NCBI GenBank assembly: GCA_037447655.1
Contig: JBBHKE010003346.1
Coordinates: 64,178-128,177 of the forward strand
Source: Zygnema cylindricum
Lineage: Eukaryota > Streptophyta > Zygnematophyceae > Zygnematales > Zygnemataceae
Reading direction: 5' to 3'
DNA length: 64,000 nt
How positions within the stretch are numbered: position 1 is the first letter of the stretch; the number at the start of each line of letters is the position of its first letter. The translations under genes and the position numbers were made by a program. The notes beneath the pieces were generated by a model. That model did no database searches. It saw nothing but the letters and a program-made list of their open reading frames with translations, and was not told the DNA's origin. Below, piece after piece: positions 34,600 through 45,825 of this stretch.

Positions 34600-36560
34600 C
34601 TCCCATATATCTTTAGACTCAGTTACTCACTTAGTCCAATAGCTTCTCTGCAAAACTGCAACTTGAGGGCAAGAAGGGCTTTAGTTAACAAGTCATCCAC
34701 CATCTTCTCATCCGATAAATAACACAATTTAATCACCTTTGCAAGCATTTTTTCTCTGACAAAATGAAGTCTAACATCCATGTGTTTGCTTTGAAAATGA
34801 TGGGTGAGTTAGAAGTAATGACAATCGCTACCTGGTTGTCACACCAGATAGACTGTAAAACTGTTTGCATATACCCAAGTTCTTGTAGAATAAACTTAAC
34901 CCATAGGAGTTCTTTGAGGGCAAAAGCGGTTGCCGTGTATTCTGACTCCATTGTGGATTGAGCTGTAACCTTTTGTAATTAGCTGCTCCAACAGCAAGTT
35001 CCATCTCCAATCTTAAGAACAAAGCCGGTTGTAGATTTCCAGCTTGGCCTGTCTCCATAGCTAGCGTCACTCCACGTCTGTATTTTCACTTCTCCTCCCC
35101 CGAGTTAAAGCTTAAGATTTCGTGTACCTGCAAGATATCTCAACACCCTTTTTGGTCCTTCCCTATATTCTTTTTTAGGATTCTGCAGACTTCTACTTAA
35201 GACTCCCACAAGTGTTGCAACATGAGGTCTCGTACAGTTCATAAAATATATTAGATTTTCAACTACTTGTCTATATGGCTATGAAGCCATAAACTCCCTG
35301 CTGCAACATCAGGTCTCGTACAGTTTATAAAATATATAAGATTTTCAACTACTTGTCTATATGGCTATGAAGCCATAAACTCTTCTTGTCCTGACTGTAG
35401 ACTCTCACACACCATAATGCCTGAATCTGAATCACTTCCTTCTATTTTTTTTCTGAATTCCATGGGAGTTACAGATCCCTTTATATCTTTCATTTCAATT
35501 TTTTTCCAGCATGTTACCTATTGCTTCTTTCTGAGTCAACATAATCAATCTTTTGTTTCTGTCTCTTTCTACCTGTATACCTAAGATATATTTGGCCTCG
35601 TTGAGGTTCTTCATCTTTAACCTAGACCTTAAAGCTTTTTTAATACAGTTTATTTCATCCATTGACTTACTTATCAATAGTAGGTCATCCACATATACAA
35701 CAATGTATACTATCGTATCCTCACTTTGTAACACATATACACAATGATCTGAGCTAATTCTCTTAAAACTTAGCCTAGTCAAAAACTCATCTTACTTCAA
35801 ATTCCATTGTTGCGGGGCTTGTTTTAACCCATAGAGAGATTTCATCAACTTACACAATAATTATTCCTTTCCCTTTTTTGCATACATTTCAGGTAGCTTC
35901 ATATAAATGGTTTCTTCTAACTCTCCATGGAAAAAGGTCGTTTTAACATCCATTTGATGTATTTCCCTATTCTTTAAAGGCGTTAGACTTAGCAAAATTG
36001 TGATTGTGGGAAAAATCTGACAACTAGAGACAAGGTTTCTTGAAAGTCAATACCTTATTTTTGATTGTACCATTTGGCCACTAGTTTGGCCTTATACTTT
36101 TCAATGGTGTTGTCTCGATTCAACTTCTCCTTGATCACCCATTTGCCGCAGATGGCTTTTATGCCCAAAGGAAGATCCACCAGCTCCCATGTCTGTGCCT
36201 CCGTAATAGACTTTATTTCATCATTTGCTGCCTCGATCCATTGATTTCTCTCAGGTGATGAAAAGGCCTCCTAAATTGTTAGAGGCTCCTCTGTAGCTGC
36301 AGAAAAAGCAAAGTGAGAGCTTGCCTGCACACGGCTGCTAGATTTCTTCCCTCCGAAAATTTTGAGGGTGAAATCATCGGCAATCTTTAATTTTTTTGCT
36401 TTGTTTGAACTGTAATATGAGCTGGTACTCACTGTGTAGCAGTTCCTTTTGCCTCAGTTGTAGCTTGGGGTGAAGCATCCTGTGAAGGCACTCGAGGAAA
36501 TGAAGGAAGAGGTGTCCCACTTGTTAGTGGAAAGTAGACTCGCTGCGTATGGTGAAAAAT
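34600..36560 (-). pseudogene. A0 RT and RNase H relic
   Basis: In element sense: INQGDQ-damaged linker, then RT blocks around 36.07-35.87 kb (EKYKAKLVAKW, MDVKTTFFHGELEETIY), YIVVYVDDLLLI with YVDD (about 35.69 kb), NEAKYILGIQVERDRNKRLI, and RNase H with MESEYTATAFALKELLWVKF and WCDNQVAIVI. It has many frameshifts, and an 86-bp direct duplication at 35217-35388 within the RT-RNase H connection. The Ser/Gln-rich linker near 36.4-36.54 kb joins directly to the protease because the integrase is missing. Confidence 0.85.
35217..35388 (-). repeat. 86-bp tandem duplication in A0 pol
   Basis: Units 35217-35302 and 35303-35388 share GCAACATSAGGTCTCGTACA and the following 60 bases with few differences. 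It is absent from A1 and A2. Confidence 0.8.
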
Positions 36561-37651
36561 AACATATTATTGTAAAAGTCGCCTTGTTCGAGCACATGTG
36601 GGCCGATGCTCCCATGTCCATGATCCATCCTACATCCTTGGGACCCTCTATGGCTGCCACCATAGCAAATAATTCCGCCTCCTTTTGCTTATTGAAGCTC
36701 AAAGATTCATCTCCATCAGTTGCATAAGCTGAAACAAGAGCATTTCCACGGGTAGGATTTCCAGAAAAGCCTTTGTGATATTGGCTTTGCTGCCAACCTG
36801 GCCTGTATAAACCTGTCTCATTAGCCTTTTTCAGCTTAGGACACTACTTGTATCTATGACCCTTCTCAGAATAATAGAAACAAGCAGTAGAAGATTGTCT
36901 ATTTGGCCTCTGATTAAAGTGATTTTGATTCTGGATAAACTGATTCCTATTCTGATTAAACTGAGCTCGTTTGTCAAAGTTTGTCGCAAAAGCTTCAACC
37001 TTTCCTTCTCTTTCAAGGAGTTTCGTATTAGACTGTTCCTCCAATTTAAGATTATATGCTAATTAAAATGACCAAATAGCTTTATCATGACTCTTTAACT
37101 GAGCAGACACACCTTTCATGCGACAAGGAAGACCTCTAATAAGTAGAGATGCCTGTTGAAACTCAGGAAATGACCCCTCAGGAAATGACCCCCCAGCAGA
37201 AGAGTGTGCATCAATAAGTGCACGAAAGTTGTCACAATACACGACCATAGTTTCCCCCGAGTATTTGTACCCCCAAATTTTTCCATCCACGGAGAGCTCT
37301 TTTTGGACATTCGCTTTCTCAAAAGCAAATTTCAGTGATGTCCAAATCTCCATCGCCTTCTTCATTTTAAGTCGAGACATGACCAGATTTTCTCAAATAT
37401 AAAGAATTAGATTGTTCTTTGCCATTAAAATTTTTTTTCACCCAACTGGGATCTGTTCCATCAAGGGAGCCATCCAAGACCCCAAATAAGTCAGCAGTTT
37501 CAAACGAAGATTCAACCATCGCCGCCCAGTACGCATTCTTTTGGCCATTGAAGATATAAATTATTGACGAAAGGCCCATAAGCTGTTGTTCTACAACCAC
37601 TGTTGCAGGAGGAGAACACGTAGTAGTAGTGGAAGTAGACACGATAAACAA
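36561..37651 (-). pseudogene. A0 gag-protease relic with LTR-encoded start
   Basis: The frame 37651-37367 begins inside the LTR (MFIVSTSTTTTCSPPATVV) and crosses the LTR end into MGLSSIIYIFNGQKNAYWAA, so LTR and internal coding sequence are joined in frame. It breaks near 37.37 kb and resumes in other frames with a gag helix region and the zinc-knuckle region CFYYSEKGHRYK, in which the second Cys is Tyr. The protease shows MDMGASAHMC with Thr to Met beside the catalytic Asp. It ends at the integrase deletion near 36.56 kb. Confidence 0.83.
37573..37583 (-). other. A0 primer-binding site
   Basis: In element sense GCTTATGGGCC directly after the LTR. The TTATGGGCC core is shared with all other elements here and includes the gag ATG. 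Confidence 0.65.
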
Positions 37652-38578
37652 CAGAAACTTTCAAGCACCTACTCAACAGCCAACTTTCAGCTGTCAGAAA
37701 ATATGACTCAAAAGGCTAATATGCCTCAAATTCGCCACAGTGATACACAATAAGGTAAACAGACAATTTCTAAAATTACAACCCAATTGACCAAGTAAAC
37801 CATAAGATATGATGTCTGGAAGTTTCCCAAAAACAACCTTAAAATATCATAATCCCAAAACTGGATGATACAAAATTTGTTAAGTCTCAAACTATATACT
37901 CGCAGAGAGTATCAACTGGTCACATTAATTTGGGTGGCCGAACTATAGTACTTTCATGTCTTACGACAAAGTATACAACCTGTAGGTAATTGTACCGCGA
38001 GTGCTTCCAAAATCGTAATTACTACTTGTCGCTAAATGAACAGAGTAACACTAAATTCTAATGCACTAAATGCCAACAATTTGTTTTCTTGATATTTACG
38101 AATAACCTTCGTACAATTAATGTTGTCGATGTTTAGTCACCATTCATCACACAAATCCATACAAATGTTGATCTCGGGTACAAACATCCTGAGTGCGTAT
38201 GGCGCACTTACTAACTGTGGTCCCCACTTCGATCACGTCTGTCAAATCTTTTCGTATGGACGACCTATTTTCGATGTCTTACAATTCTCTCTCGGATGTT
38301 CGGACTAGTTTTCGTTCGTCCGATTCGCTGAACCCGCCCGTACGATTTGTGACACGAGTATGTGGGTGTTGGTCGCCACTTTGAAATACCTACATCGTCT
38401 CCCACTATTGACGCGTGTCCCTACATCAGTGCAGAAGTACAGTATACTTTTACTGTCTATTTGCAACTGTTTCACTATTAAAGGTAAGTATTACAACCGT
38501 CCTAGACAGAAAATATTCTAAGTCCTCAGTCTCCTCTCCTAGCTCTATTTACAAAACTAAAGATTTGAAATCTCAACA
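37584..38578 (-). repeat. A0 5' LTR (995 bp)
   Basis: Plus-strand ends are TGTTGTTCTACAACC and AAATCTCAACA. The flanking CAGGT on the right corresponds to TAGGT at 19636-19640. Confidence 0.88.
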
Positions 38579-38580
38579 CA

Positions 38581-39280
38581 GGTGTCTCTATGTGTTAACT
38601 CGAAATTGTTACTTTAGTTTGTGACGGTTTATATACGTCAACAATGCCCGTGACGGCTGTCAACGTGTAGAATTTGTCTTTGCCACACCGTATATTTTCA
38701 AAAAATATTGAAGTGTTGCAAGACACATCGTAATTTTTGAAACTATCTGGTATGTTGCATGTCATTACATGACATTGTAGACGTACAGCCTTGCAGCCGT
38801 GGTTGTACGACATGCCTTTGCGTAAACCTCTCCTCCTTGGCCGCCATGACTTTGCATATTTTTCACATTCGCAGATTTGTAAACTTTGCGTGAAATGAAA
38901 CAACCTCAAGACCCTGCAAAAAATAAACCGTACAAGTTGCATGCGGACAAAAACGAACACCTCGTACTTTTTTCAGTCATCAAAATCTTTTGAAAACTTT
39001 TCACATGTGGGAACATGTTTTCCTATTGGTGTAAACGTTTTTACTTAACTTAAAACATATTGCCGATGTGGTTTATAATAAGTTTGAAGATGACTTGACA
39101 GTGGGTCGAAAAAGCACAAGTCGACAAATATTTGTACATGCTAAGTTCAACAATGAGGCAAAATGTACCCTACTAATTTGCGATCTCTTCGTACGGTCGC
39201 AACTTAGGCAGTACGACGCTAAGTTTGAAAGGAAAACGAAAGAAAAAAACTCGAACTTAGCCACATGGGGTTGTACCCTA
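38581..39280. mobile_element. TIR element T4 (non-autonomous)
   Basis: The left end AGGTGTCTCTATGTG was the target of A0. The right end is about CCACATGGGGTTGTACCC. The sequence shares GTGACGG and TCAACG motifs with the other T elements. No gene is supported. Confidence 0.5.
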
Positions 39281-39553
39281 ACTATGTATGGTCACTGCAA
39301 TTTTGTTAGCGTAAAGCTTAACTAGTCGTGTCGATTATTACTTTTTTAGGTGGTCGCCTTTCGTAAGAGATATTAGACATTGGATTACATTTTTTCGCAC
39401 TCAACGAATTGACCCTCAAATCTTTTCTTAAATGGTGCATTCAATCCTGTACCATTCATTCCGCAAAAAACCAAAAAACAAAGCGCCAATAAGGTCGACA
39501 GCTCGGCTGTCAACCTTTTTGGAGCGTAGCAACGGACATAACATACAGTTAAA
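39281..39553. other. Spacer between T4 and T5
   Basis: No coding frame, repeat or RNA gene recognised. Confidence 0.4.
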
Positions 39554-40337
39554 GGAGCGTCTCTATATTTAAAAGTAATAGTTTTCTTCAGTCGTTTTCT
39601 TGTAAAACTGAGAGCCTTACCGCGTAAGTTTCAAGTGTACAAACAAATAGAAAAAATGAAAAGTACATTTTGCGTCATCATCGAATTAAAAATATACTAC
39701 ATGTTGTCGTTTTGTGTTCTTCAACCCACGGCCACGCCAAAAAACGTCATCTTCAAACTTTTCTATAAAACACAGGGTTAATGTGTTTTAAAACAAATTA
39801 TTTTCGAAAAACAAATAGGAACACATGTTCGCATATGTAAAAAAATTTCCAAATTTTTTAAAAGAATTCAAGCGACGACGAAAAGTGCATGACCCGCTAT
39901 CTTTTGCCTGTTTGCGTTCGGGTACGACGAGTTAAAGTACACAATTTGTTTGGTTTTGTCTGTTTGGGGCTGGTACGGATTTTATTACACGAGGGGTCTC
40001 AAGATTCCGATGCCATTTCACGTCGAGCGGACGCGAGACGCAAAGGCAAAGTGCATCTTCTTCAACGGTGAAACACCACGGGACGGAAGGTGGTACGTCT
40101 ACAATGTCACGAAAAACTCATGCGACGTCACAAGAAGCTACAAAAAATAGCTTACATTATCATACATTGAACACCGTCAACAACCGTCACAAGCATTGTC
40201 GACGTATACAATCGTCACGCCCTTAAGTGACTGTTTCGTTTGGTACACATAGAGATACCCGAAATCCCGGTCCGCCGAATCTGCGCTAAAAAACAAAGGA
40301 AATTCTCCAACTTTGAACTACATAGAGACGCACCCTA
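39554..40337. mobile_element. TIR element T5 (non-autonomous)
   Basis: Ends GCGTCTCTAT and ACATAGAGACGC are inverted. The interior is a close relative of the left half of T2 (ACTACATGTTGTCGT tract, CGTCATCTTCAAAC, ATTCCGATGCCATTTCACGT, CTACAATGTCAC). No gene. Confidence 0.6.
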
Positions 40338-40369
40338 AGGCATGTTCTCCATTAGGCGGTCCCAGTAAA

Positions 40370-41414
40370 TGCAACTCTGAGACCTCATAGGTCCTCAGTG
40401 TAGGCAGCTCACACGAAGCCTCTAGGATAACCCTGACCCTTTTCTGTTTCAAGAAGAAAAATTGCCACCGGGGCCGAAAAAAACTCTGACTACTTTCACC
40501 CTTGTGAAAGGAAGACTTCCATGGGTCGATTGCAAAAAAATCTTTGTATTTGCTCCCCTAAGCAGTAAGTTATGGAGGGTCAAAGTTGACCTTTTGTACA
40601 GAAGCTCTTTGGGAGAGAAGGTCCTATCTACCAAATTTTCCTAAGTCATATCTCTCTCTAAAAATCTATCTACTGAAATACGGCACCAATCAAAATATTG
40701 TGTCGTACAAAAAGGTACAAGTGTCGCTGTACTTTCTATACGGCCATTGTACGACATTGCCAACCAGTCGACACATGTGATATGTGGATTCGTTCCTGTA
40801 TTCCTTAGAGATGCTGTAATCCAATCTGGCCGTGCCACGTGTCAATCAATCTGGCGGTGACCGAAAACCGCCAAAATCCTATTCCTCGATCTCGACATCC
40901 TTCGCGGCCGTCTGATCAAACCGGGTTTTAATCGTAGCTGTCATAAATCGATGTGCGATATTTGTTTCGTTGTCGAAATAAAATGGCGGTATCTGTTTCG
41001 GAACCGTACCGTACTCCGTACTTTACAAAATTGTATCCATGCACGACGTCAATAGTTTTCGTTAAATAAATTAGTTCACGCTTAATAGTTTATATATTTG
41101 TCAAACCCTATATATCTTAGCACAGATCCTAGACTTGTAGGATAAACCTAACCGCTGCCGGCTAGCTTAACAGACGGTAGGTACTAGGATCAAATCCTGG
41201 GTCTGCCCAGCACCCTTTTAGTAAATCTACTAAAATATCAGCTTGTCTCTCTCTGGGTAACACAGGCAGCCATGGCTCTATCTCCCTGTTCAACCTTCAA
41301 TGACTGCAACAAGTGTGGGAGCTGAAAAGAGGAGTTAGAGGCAGACGACCTCAGCTTCTTTTCTGCATTTAATTTTAGACCTAGAAAATACTAAAAAAAC
41401 CACTAATTTCTACA
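40370..41414 (-). repeat. B2 3' LTR (1045 bp)
   Basis: Plus-strand ends are TGCAACTCTGAGACC and ACTAATTTCTACA. It contains a tRNA-like B box (AGGATCAAATCCTGG) near 41.19 kb. Confidence 0.9.
41146..41212 (+). other. tRNA-like block in B2 3' LTR
   Basis: CCGGCTAGCTTAACAGACGG (A-box-like) is followed by TACTAGGATCAAATCCTGGG (B-box-like; the stem CCAGGATTT/GGATCAAATCC is partly paired). It is more decayed than in B1 and antisense to the element. Confidence 0.45.
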
Positions 41415-43654
41415 CCCTCTTTATTTTTAGTCACCTTTTAATTTCAGACCACATTTCTCCCTACAGAAAATTAGCTTAGGGGAAGGCACAAGTTTGGTCA
41501 TCATACCTGCTACCATTTCACTATCTGGTCTATATTCTAAACTGATTATTTTGTCTTTTTTCTTTTCCCCAACGAAGCTAAGTTAATGTACATATGTTTT
41601 GCTTTTAAATGGTGTTTAGGATTGGCAGAAATGGCAATACCAGCCTGATTATCACAAAATACTTTTTGAACACCACTCTTAACATGACCAAGTTCACCAA
41701 ACAAGGACTTGACCCACATTAATTATTTTACAGCAGAGCAAAAGGCCATTTACTCAGCCTCCATGGTGGACAGAGCAATGACCGTTTGTTGTTTGCTGCT
41801 CATACAGCAAGCCCCGTCACCCACATACAATACATACCCAGACGTGCATCTCCTCGTAGGAGCATCCCCATAGCTGGCATCACTCCAAGTGGTGATGTCA
41901 GTACTATATCCACCAAAATGTGACTATAGATCTCTAGTCCCTATGAGATATCTAAGGACTCTCTTAGCTGCCTCCCAATCTTTCTTAGTGGGAGCATTCA
42001 TACTTCTACTTTGTACTCCTACAGTTGCGGCTATGTCCGGACGGGTATAATTTATGAAATATATTAGGCTGTCCACAACTTGTCTATAAGCGATGGTCTA
42101 CATAAATCTTTTCTCTTCGCGGCCTACCTCATTATCCTAGATTATAACTCCCTCTTCCACACTACCCTAACTTCCCTTCTTTAGTTCCATAGGAGTGGTA
42201 CAACTATTAGCCTTGTCCATTTGGAATCTTTCTAACATGTTTCCAATGGCCTCTTTTTGAGTTAATCTTATTATTTTTCTATCTCTGTCTCTCTCTACCT
42301 GAATTCCCGAAATATACTTTGCTTCTCCCATATCCTTCATCTCAAATCTTCCTTTTAGATCACTTTTGAACTTATTTATTTTATCTATAGATGTACTTAA
42401 AACAAGCAAATCATCAACATAAATTGCAATAAAAATAAATCCTTCTTCATATTCAAACATATAAATTAGGTGATCTGAGATGGACTGAATTCATCCCAAA
42501 CCTGTAAGAAACTCATCGAGCTTATTGTTCCATTGCCATGGCGCCTGTTTCAGCCCATACAAAGATTTGATCAATCGTCATACCTTGCTCTCCTCCTCTT
42601 GCTCCAGAAATCCTTCGGATAGTCCCATAAAAATCTCCTCTTCCAACTCTCTATGTAGGAAGGTCGTCTTCATGTCCATTTGATGCACTTCCATGTCTTC
42701 TCATGCCGCCATACTGAGAAGTATCCGAACAGAGGGAAACATGAAGACCGGAGCAAAAGTCTCCTTGTAGTCAATTCCCTCTTTTAAGGTAAATCCCTTC
42801 GCAACTAACCGAGCCTTGTAGCGCTCAATGGTGTTATCCGGGAAGAGTTTCAAATTGAATACCCACTTACACCAGATTGGCTTCCTATCAAGGGGACACT
42901 CCACCGATTCCCACGTATTGGCTGCCATAATCGAACCCATCTCCTCATTAATGGTTGTCTTCGACCAGTTCCTCTCAGGACATTTCATCACCTCACCATA
43001 AGTTTGGGGTTCATCGGGATGAGACAGTTTGGTTACTTTGTTGTTAACTTGTTTCTCTTGCAGTCTTTTGCTGCTTCTCCTTCCACCCTCAAACTTTGAT
43101 GCTGGAATAGATGGCTCTCGTGGATTCATTCAAACAGGTTTTATTCTCCCATATCCCTCAATTACGGGTCTTTTCCACCACGTCTTCCGCTTTGGTTGGA
43201 GTTGGCACTGGGGGTTCCACGGCTGAATCCTCCTCGGTTTGATTTGAACCTACAAGTTTATCATCTTCTCGAAAACCTGGATAGTTAGAAAGCTCAAAGT
43301 CATCAGAATTTTCTGACTCAAATCTTATTTCGACTATATTTGTATGCTTAAAGGGATTTATACATTTCCCTTCATCCATGACCACTATATGCTTTACTAG
43401 GATTATATCTTCTCTCTTGAGATCATAGACTCTATACCATTTTACATCTCCATCATATCCTAACAGATATCTTGGTTTTCTTTTCAGATCCAACTTCCAA
43501 TTTGACTAATCTGTGTCTAGGCTGAATACTTGACTACCAAAAACCTTTAAGTGTGAAACATCTGGTTTTCGGCCAGTCCATCTCTCATAAGGAGTTTGGC
43601 CTTTTACTGGCGAAGTAAGAATTCTATTCTTGAGATATTTTGCACAGTTCATAG
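41415..43654 (-). pseudogene. B2 RT/RNase H and integrase C-terminal relic
   Basis: In element sense: GYDGDVKWYRVYDLKREDII (integrase C-terminus), NTWESVECPLDRKPIWCKWV, ERYKARLVAKGFTLKEGIDY, FIFIAIYVDDLLVL with YVDD, KGRFEMKDMGEAKYISGIQ, and RNase H fragments at 41.5-42.0 kb. Separate frames (43493-43158, 43129-42701, 42460-42167) show frameshifts between domains. Solo LTR D separates it from the integrase core. Confidence 0.85.
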
Positions 43655-44791
43655 TGAAATTCTATGGTCTCCATTGCCACGCAGAATTCGCAGATCAAAA
43701 GAAGCTTATCTAGAGATTGCCGACTCCAAGTTTATATAAACCCAAATGATTGACCCCTTGACAATTAGAACCCAATTACAGCTTCACCCTTGTGAAATAA
43801 GACTTTCTGTGTGCTCAATTCCACCACAGAATGCAAAGTTAGAATATGTGATTTGGACACATTCACCCAATTTGACTTTCCCTTAGAAATTCAGCCACAT
43901 TGGCAGGCAATAACTCTCACCGACTACACCCATGTGTAGCTTGGACTCGGTTGAGTTGGCAGCAAAAAAATTCACTTAAAATGGTGAAGTAAATTAATTT
44001 TTATGGCTAGCCAAAGTTTGACTTTTGTAAAAGATGCTCTCTGGGAGAGGCGGCTACCTACCCAAAATTTTATAAGTCACAAACCCCTCTCTAAACCCCC
44101 TAGTACTGAGGTACTGACCAATCACAAGACTGTACCGTAGAATAAAGTACAGATGCCGGAGTACTTTCTGTACGGACAGTGTAGGATGTCAACATATTGC
44201 GGCATTTGTCACATCCAGATTTTGTGTCTTCCGTTCCGAAGATTTTTTAAACCCGTATGATGTTGCCACGTGTCACTTGGAGTGGCGGAGTCCGCAAACC
44301 GCCAAAATGTCCTTTTCGTGAAGTCGGGGCTAACCACGACCGTCCGATTTATATCAGTATTTAATACGGATCGTCGAAACATATGTCCGTACTATTTGTT
44401 TCGTTCAGTACTAATAGTACAACTGTTTCTATGCCCTATAAACCGTAATCTAGTTAAATGGAAAAACCTACGTGTACATGTTTAAATACGTATAAAATCC
44501 AATAAACCTTAGCACTAGTCCTAGACTAAACAGACAAAGTTACCTGCTACGGGTGACTTTACGGACGGCAACTACCAAGATCAATTCCTGTGTCCATCAA
44601 TTACCTTTTGGTAAATCTACCCAATTCACCCCATATCTTCTCTAGTGAGCTCATGCAACCATGGCTCTAGCTCCTTATCTAGCCTTCAGTGACAACGACA
44701 AGTGTGGGGGCTTGGAGAAGGGAGTTAGAGGCAAACAGCCTCTGCTCTTTTCTATCCCAATACAGACCTAGAAAATACTCAAATATCAACA
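43655..44791 (-). mobile_element. Solo LTR D, family-B type (1137 bp)
   Basis: In minus sense it starts TGTTGATATTTGAGTATTTTC, like the B1 LTR, and ends ATAGAATTTCA. Flanks are CATAG (43650-43654) and CTTAG (44792-44796), a target duplication with one mismatch, inside the B2 integrase (compare the uninterrupted B3 sequence near 60.56 kb). There is no internal region, so it arose by LTR-LTR recombination. A decayed tRNA-like block with AAGATCAATTCCTG lies near 44.58 kb. Confidence 0.85.
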
Positions 44792-44796
44792 CTTAG

Positions 44797-45527
44797 CTTC
44801 GACCGAAAAGCTCTTTCCTATCTTCTTATCTGATAACATACTCCTGGCACTATCACTTAGTGTTCTATTTAACCTCTCGGCTACACCATTCTGCTCAGGA
44901 TTTTCAGGAACTGTCTTTTGGTGTTGCACTCAATCTTCTCTCAAATAATCCTCAAACTGATTGGAGGTTTACTCTTCCCCATTATCACTTTTTACTCTCT
45001 TAATAGAGGTTTCATGTAGTTTCTCACTCCATGCCTTATATTCCTTAAAAACATGTGGGGCCTTTGATTTATTTTTCAATAAATACACTCTAAAGAATCG
45101 AAACCGATCGTTAGTGATTGTTATCATAAACCTTTTACCACTAGGTAAGGGCACTTTGGCCACTCCCCAAATATCAGTGTGTACCAAGTCTAACACTTTG
45201 TCCCCTTTATAAGTGGCTTCCTTTGGGAAGGGGTAACCTCTGTGCCTTACCTTGAGCACAACCACTATATTCACTTAGGTATTCACTTTCTCCAAACTGA
45301 ATTCCTTCCACTATTCCCATCTTTTTTATTTATTTCAACTTATCTAAATGCACATGTCCAAGCCTCTTATGCCACAACATAATATCATGAACACCAGCAT
45401 AGTAAAGTTTATTTTTTTCATTGTTTAAAATCAGCCTAAACATCCCTTGGCTACCTTTTTCGGCAAAAAAATAAACTTCCTCCACAACGCTAGCAGTAAA
45501 GGTTCCCTTCTTAGTGCTAGTCTCAAA
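44797..45527 (-). pseudogene. B2 integrase core relic
   Basis: In element sense: a decayed GAG-pre part at 45.3-45.5 kb, then VLDLVHTDIWGVAKVPLPSG, MITITNDRFRFFRVY (second catalytic Asp region, altered from TITDDWSR), RVKSDNGEE and the NPEQNGVAERLN-type segment near 44.9 kb. It is cut at 45,527 by the A2 insertion. Several stops. Confidence 0.85.
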
Positions 45528-45811
45528 TGTTATAATTTATAAATCTTTATTTCAGTAAATAGGGGTAAAAATAACTTAGGATATTTTCCTAGTAGTCTAC
45601 TGTAATACTTACCTTTATTAGCGTTACAGTAGCAAATTGTACAGTATAGTGTATCGTACCTTTGTAGGGACATGTGTCAACAAAAGAACGTATGAAGGTT
45701 TTTCGGAGTGGCGCCGATAGTCAGCCATACGTGTCAAAATAGTTGACGATTCGATTCACATGATCGGACAAACGAGATTTAACCCGGGAATTCCGGAAAC
45801 ATATGGTACAG
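45528..45811 (+). repeat. A2 LTR1, truncated
   Basis: Begins TGTTATAATTTATAAATC and matches the first ~290 bp of LTR2 with differences, then stops at ATATGGTACAG and joins the last bases of the TRIM LTR. Confidence 0.88.
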
Positions 45812-45825
45812 ACTGGCGGGTCCAC
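45812..45825 (-). repeat. Tail of the TRIM LTR in unit 1
   Basis: ACTGGCGGGTCCA, the same as 51157-51169, lies between truncated LTR1 and pol. It shows that unit 1 was copied from a template that already carried the TRIM. Confidence 0.75.

Larger units (their letters stand above)
19640..38578 (-). mobile_element. Copia element A0 (family A), interrupted by A1
   Basis: Minus-strand Ty1/Copia element. Its 5' LTR is 37584-38578, its internal part is 34600-37583, and its 3' LTR is 33776-34599 joined to 19640-19957, split by A1. LTR ends are TGTTG and CAACA. The flanks share AGGT (left TAGGT, right CAGGT), the apparent target duplication, so the element went into the left end of T4. The internal region is only about 3 kb because the integrase was deleted. 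It carries many stops, an 86-bp duplication and no working frame. It is the oldest layer of this nest, as A1 lies within it. Confidence 0.85.
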
